Below, one piece after another: positions 62,511-64,000 of a stretch of 64,000 bases of DNA (positions are counted from its first letter, which is position 1; each line of letters begins with the position of its first letter). The notes under the pieces were generated by a model that saw only the letters and a list, made by a program, of their open reading frames with translations, was not told where the DNA came from and did not search any database. This stretch comes from Chloroflexota bacterium. Its GTDB lineage: Bacteria; Chloroflexota; Dehalococcoidia; Lucifugimonadales; Lucifugimonadaceae. The stretch covers positions 1 to 64,000 of the forward strand of contig JABIFF010000008.1 in assembly GCA_018650845.1 (NCBI GenBank), given 5' to 3'. The position numbers were made by a program, and so were the translations under genes.

Positions 62511-63623
62511 ATGAAAATCACCGAGATCAAGACCTTCATGCTGCACGATCCTGATGGATACGTGATTCAGGACGCCACGATTCCTACGATTGATCCGAAC
62601 GCTAAAGGCAAGAATCAGCTCTTCGTTCATATCCACACGGACGAGGGAACTATCGGGCTAGGTTATGCACCCGGCCAACGATCGATTCAGGCTGTAATTG
62701 AAGACAATCTGAGCGGCGTGTTGATTGGTCAAGATCCGTTCATGATCGAGAAACTGTGGCAGGACATGTACTGGCGAGTGCGTGGATTTGGTCGCAAGGG
62801 TGTGGCATTTCAGGCGATAGCGGCTATTGATATTGCGCTGTGGGATCTCAAGGGCAAAGTTCTCGATCAGCCGATTTACCGATTGCTGGGTCCGGCTCAC
62901 GATGAAGTTCCGATCTATGGCTCAGGCGGCTGGACGAACTACTCGCAGGATGAACTCGTCGCTGAGCAGGTGGGCTATGTCGAGCGAGGCATTCCGCGAG
63001 TGAAGATGAAAGTCGGTAAGGACTTCGGCAAGTCGGAACGAGAAGACATCGAACGATTGGCTGCGGTTCGAGCGGCTGTTGGTGATGACGTCGAAATTTT
63101 CGTTGATGCCAACAACGGTTACTACGCTAAGCAGGCGATCAAAATGTCGCAGATATTCGAAGATTTCGATGTGGCTTGGTTCGAAGAACCGGTGCTTGCC
63201 GACGATATTCCGGGATTGGCTCAGGTATCACGCAACACGACAATTCCGGTTGCGACTGGTGAGCACGAGTACACGAAGTACGGCTTTAGAGATCTGTTGG
63301 TAGCCGGCGGTGTAGATATCGTTCAACCAGATGTACATCGAGTTACGGGTATAACCGAGTGGATGAAAGTTGCGGCGATGGCTGATGCTTTCAATTTGCC
63401 TGTGGCACCTCACGCTGTTTCATTGGTTCACTTGCACTGTGCGATGGCGACTCCGAATTTGAAGGTTGTTGAAGTGCTGGGGGCTGACGAAAGTAGCCAG
63501 CCGGTGTGGTGGAAAGAAGTTCCTCCGTACAGCGATCACGGAACGTGGAAACCGTTCGAGGATCGTCCGGGATTAGGGTTGGAGATAAATCCCGATTCGT
63601 TGAAGAACAATTTGGTTGGGTAA
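62511..63623 (+). CDS. Enolase-superfamily (mandelate racemase subgroup) protein
   Basis: Sugar-acid dehydratase or racemase-like protein of 370 residues with the complete canonical active site: KMK (165-167), metal ligands D199 (VDANNG), E225 (WFEEPV) and E251 (ATGEHE), barrel-6 D274 (QPDVHRVTG) and barrel-7 H301 (VAPHAVS). The ATG is preceded by GGGAA. The divergent MFS gene may supply the substrate, and an SDR follows downstream after two repeat elements. Exact substrate unknown. Confidence 0.88.
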   Translation: MKITEIKTFMLHDPDGYVIQDATIPTIDPNAKGKNQLFVHIHTDEGTIGLGYAPGQRSIQAVIEDNLSGVLIGQDPFMIEKLWQDMYWRVRGFGRKGVAFQAIAAIDIALWDLKGKVLDQPIYRLLGPAHDEVPIYGSGGWTNYSQDELVAEQVGYVERGIPRVKMKVGKDFGKSEREDIERLAAVRAAVGDDVEIFVDANNGYYAKQAIKMSQIFEDFDVAWFEEPVLADDIPGLAQVSRNTTIPVATGEHEYTKYGFRDLLVAGGVDIVQPDVHRVTGITEWMKVAAMADAFNLPVAPHAVSLVHLHCAMATPNLKVVEVLGADESSQPVWWKEVPPYSDHGTWKPFEDRPGLGLEINPDSLKNNLVG

Positions 63624-63641
63624 TCAGCCTGCTTGAGAATT

Positions 63642-63679
63642 CCCCCTCTCCTAGCGAGAGAGGGTTGGGGTGAGGGAGA
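63642..63679. repeat. CCCTCTC hairpin repeat
   Basis: CCCCCTCTC, a CTAGC loop, then GAGAGAGGG and GGTTGGGGTGAGGG. The hairpin resembles intergenic repeats common in many bacteria and may act as a terminator for the enolase-superfamily gene, though no T tract follows. Confidence 0.5.
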
Positions 63680-63709
63680 TTCGTTCGATAGCGAATAAAT
63701 CAGCGATAT

Positions 63710-64000
<291 letters not shown>

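Overview
The window is a 64 kb stretch of a bacterial chromosome with mid-range GC, dense coding on both strands, and frequent TTG starts. I see no rRNA, tRNA, CRISPR array, prophage or transposase gene. The gene content points to a free-living, probably marine member of the Chloroflexota, most likely the SAR202 lineage next to Dehalococcoidia. The reasons are a short EF-Ts of the Dehalococcoides type, several paralogous enolase-superfamily sugar-acid dehydratases with mannonate dehydratases, a sulfopyruvate decarboxylase-like pair and MCT-like MFS carriers. This is inference from family knowledge; no marker-gene tree was run.

Layout. 1-9446: a conserved housekeeping run, rpsB-tsf-pyrH-frr-uppS-cdsA-dxr-M50 protease-small membrane protein-ispG (translation, nucleotide, lipid-carrier and MEP isoprenoid synthesis). 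9539-13719: small metabolic genes (YbjQ-like, M28 peptidase, histidine phosphatase, Gfo/Idh/MocA oxidoreductase). 13927-21056: a phosphate block with a GAF histidine kinase, a PhoB/PhoP-type regulator, a PhoR-type kinase, then pstS, pstC and pstA; pstB and phoU are absent. 21096-28569: an oxidoreductase pair, YbaK-like deacylase, EVE protein, aldo/keto reductase, DUF1802, TatD, flavodoxin and DUF4389 genes.

28755-41146 is the sugar-acid region: three mannonate dehydratase-like paralogs, two enolase-superfamily proteins, an aldo/keto reductase, an SDR and a CocE/NonD hydrolase, interleaved with a GIY-YIG gene and a DinB-DinB-HAD operon. 41302-44040 encodes a large exported protein with a Pro/Thr/Glu-rich linker and a C-terminal anchor. 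44058-46594 has a split ThDP decarboxylase and an MFS carrier. 46801-51522 has aconitase, a TIGR01777 epimerase-like protein and a stand-alone receiver-like protein. 51600-56286 holds a RidA-like protein, two xylose-isomerase-like TIM barrels, an amidohydrolase and a DUF3500 protein. 56322-64000 has a 2'-5' RNA ligase-like protein, ZnuA, a double zinc ribbon, Fhs, two small membrane proteins (one apparently starting at CTG), a second MFS carrier, a third enolase-superfamily protein and the start of an SDR.

The most distinctive structural feature is the set of short, inverted-repeat-bounded intergenic elements. Family A has TGTCAT ends and CTGAACTTGATTCAG cores. Family B has a CTCCGCTTTGC core. 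Family C has a TCCTTCGAG..CCTCAGGATGACA core and brackets the GIY-YIG gene, whose last codons lie inside one arm. Two family A copies bracket the enolase-superfamily gene at 33089-34249. Regulatory candidates include 11-nt-spaced GTTAAC-like repeats at the pst genes, a TTGCGAA-containing inverted motif upstream of sugar-acid genes, and a 6-3-6 palindrome upstream of znuA.
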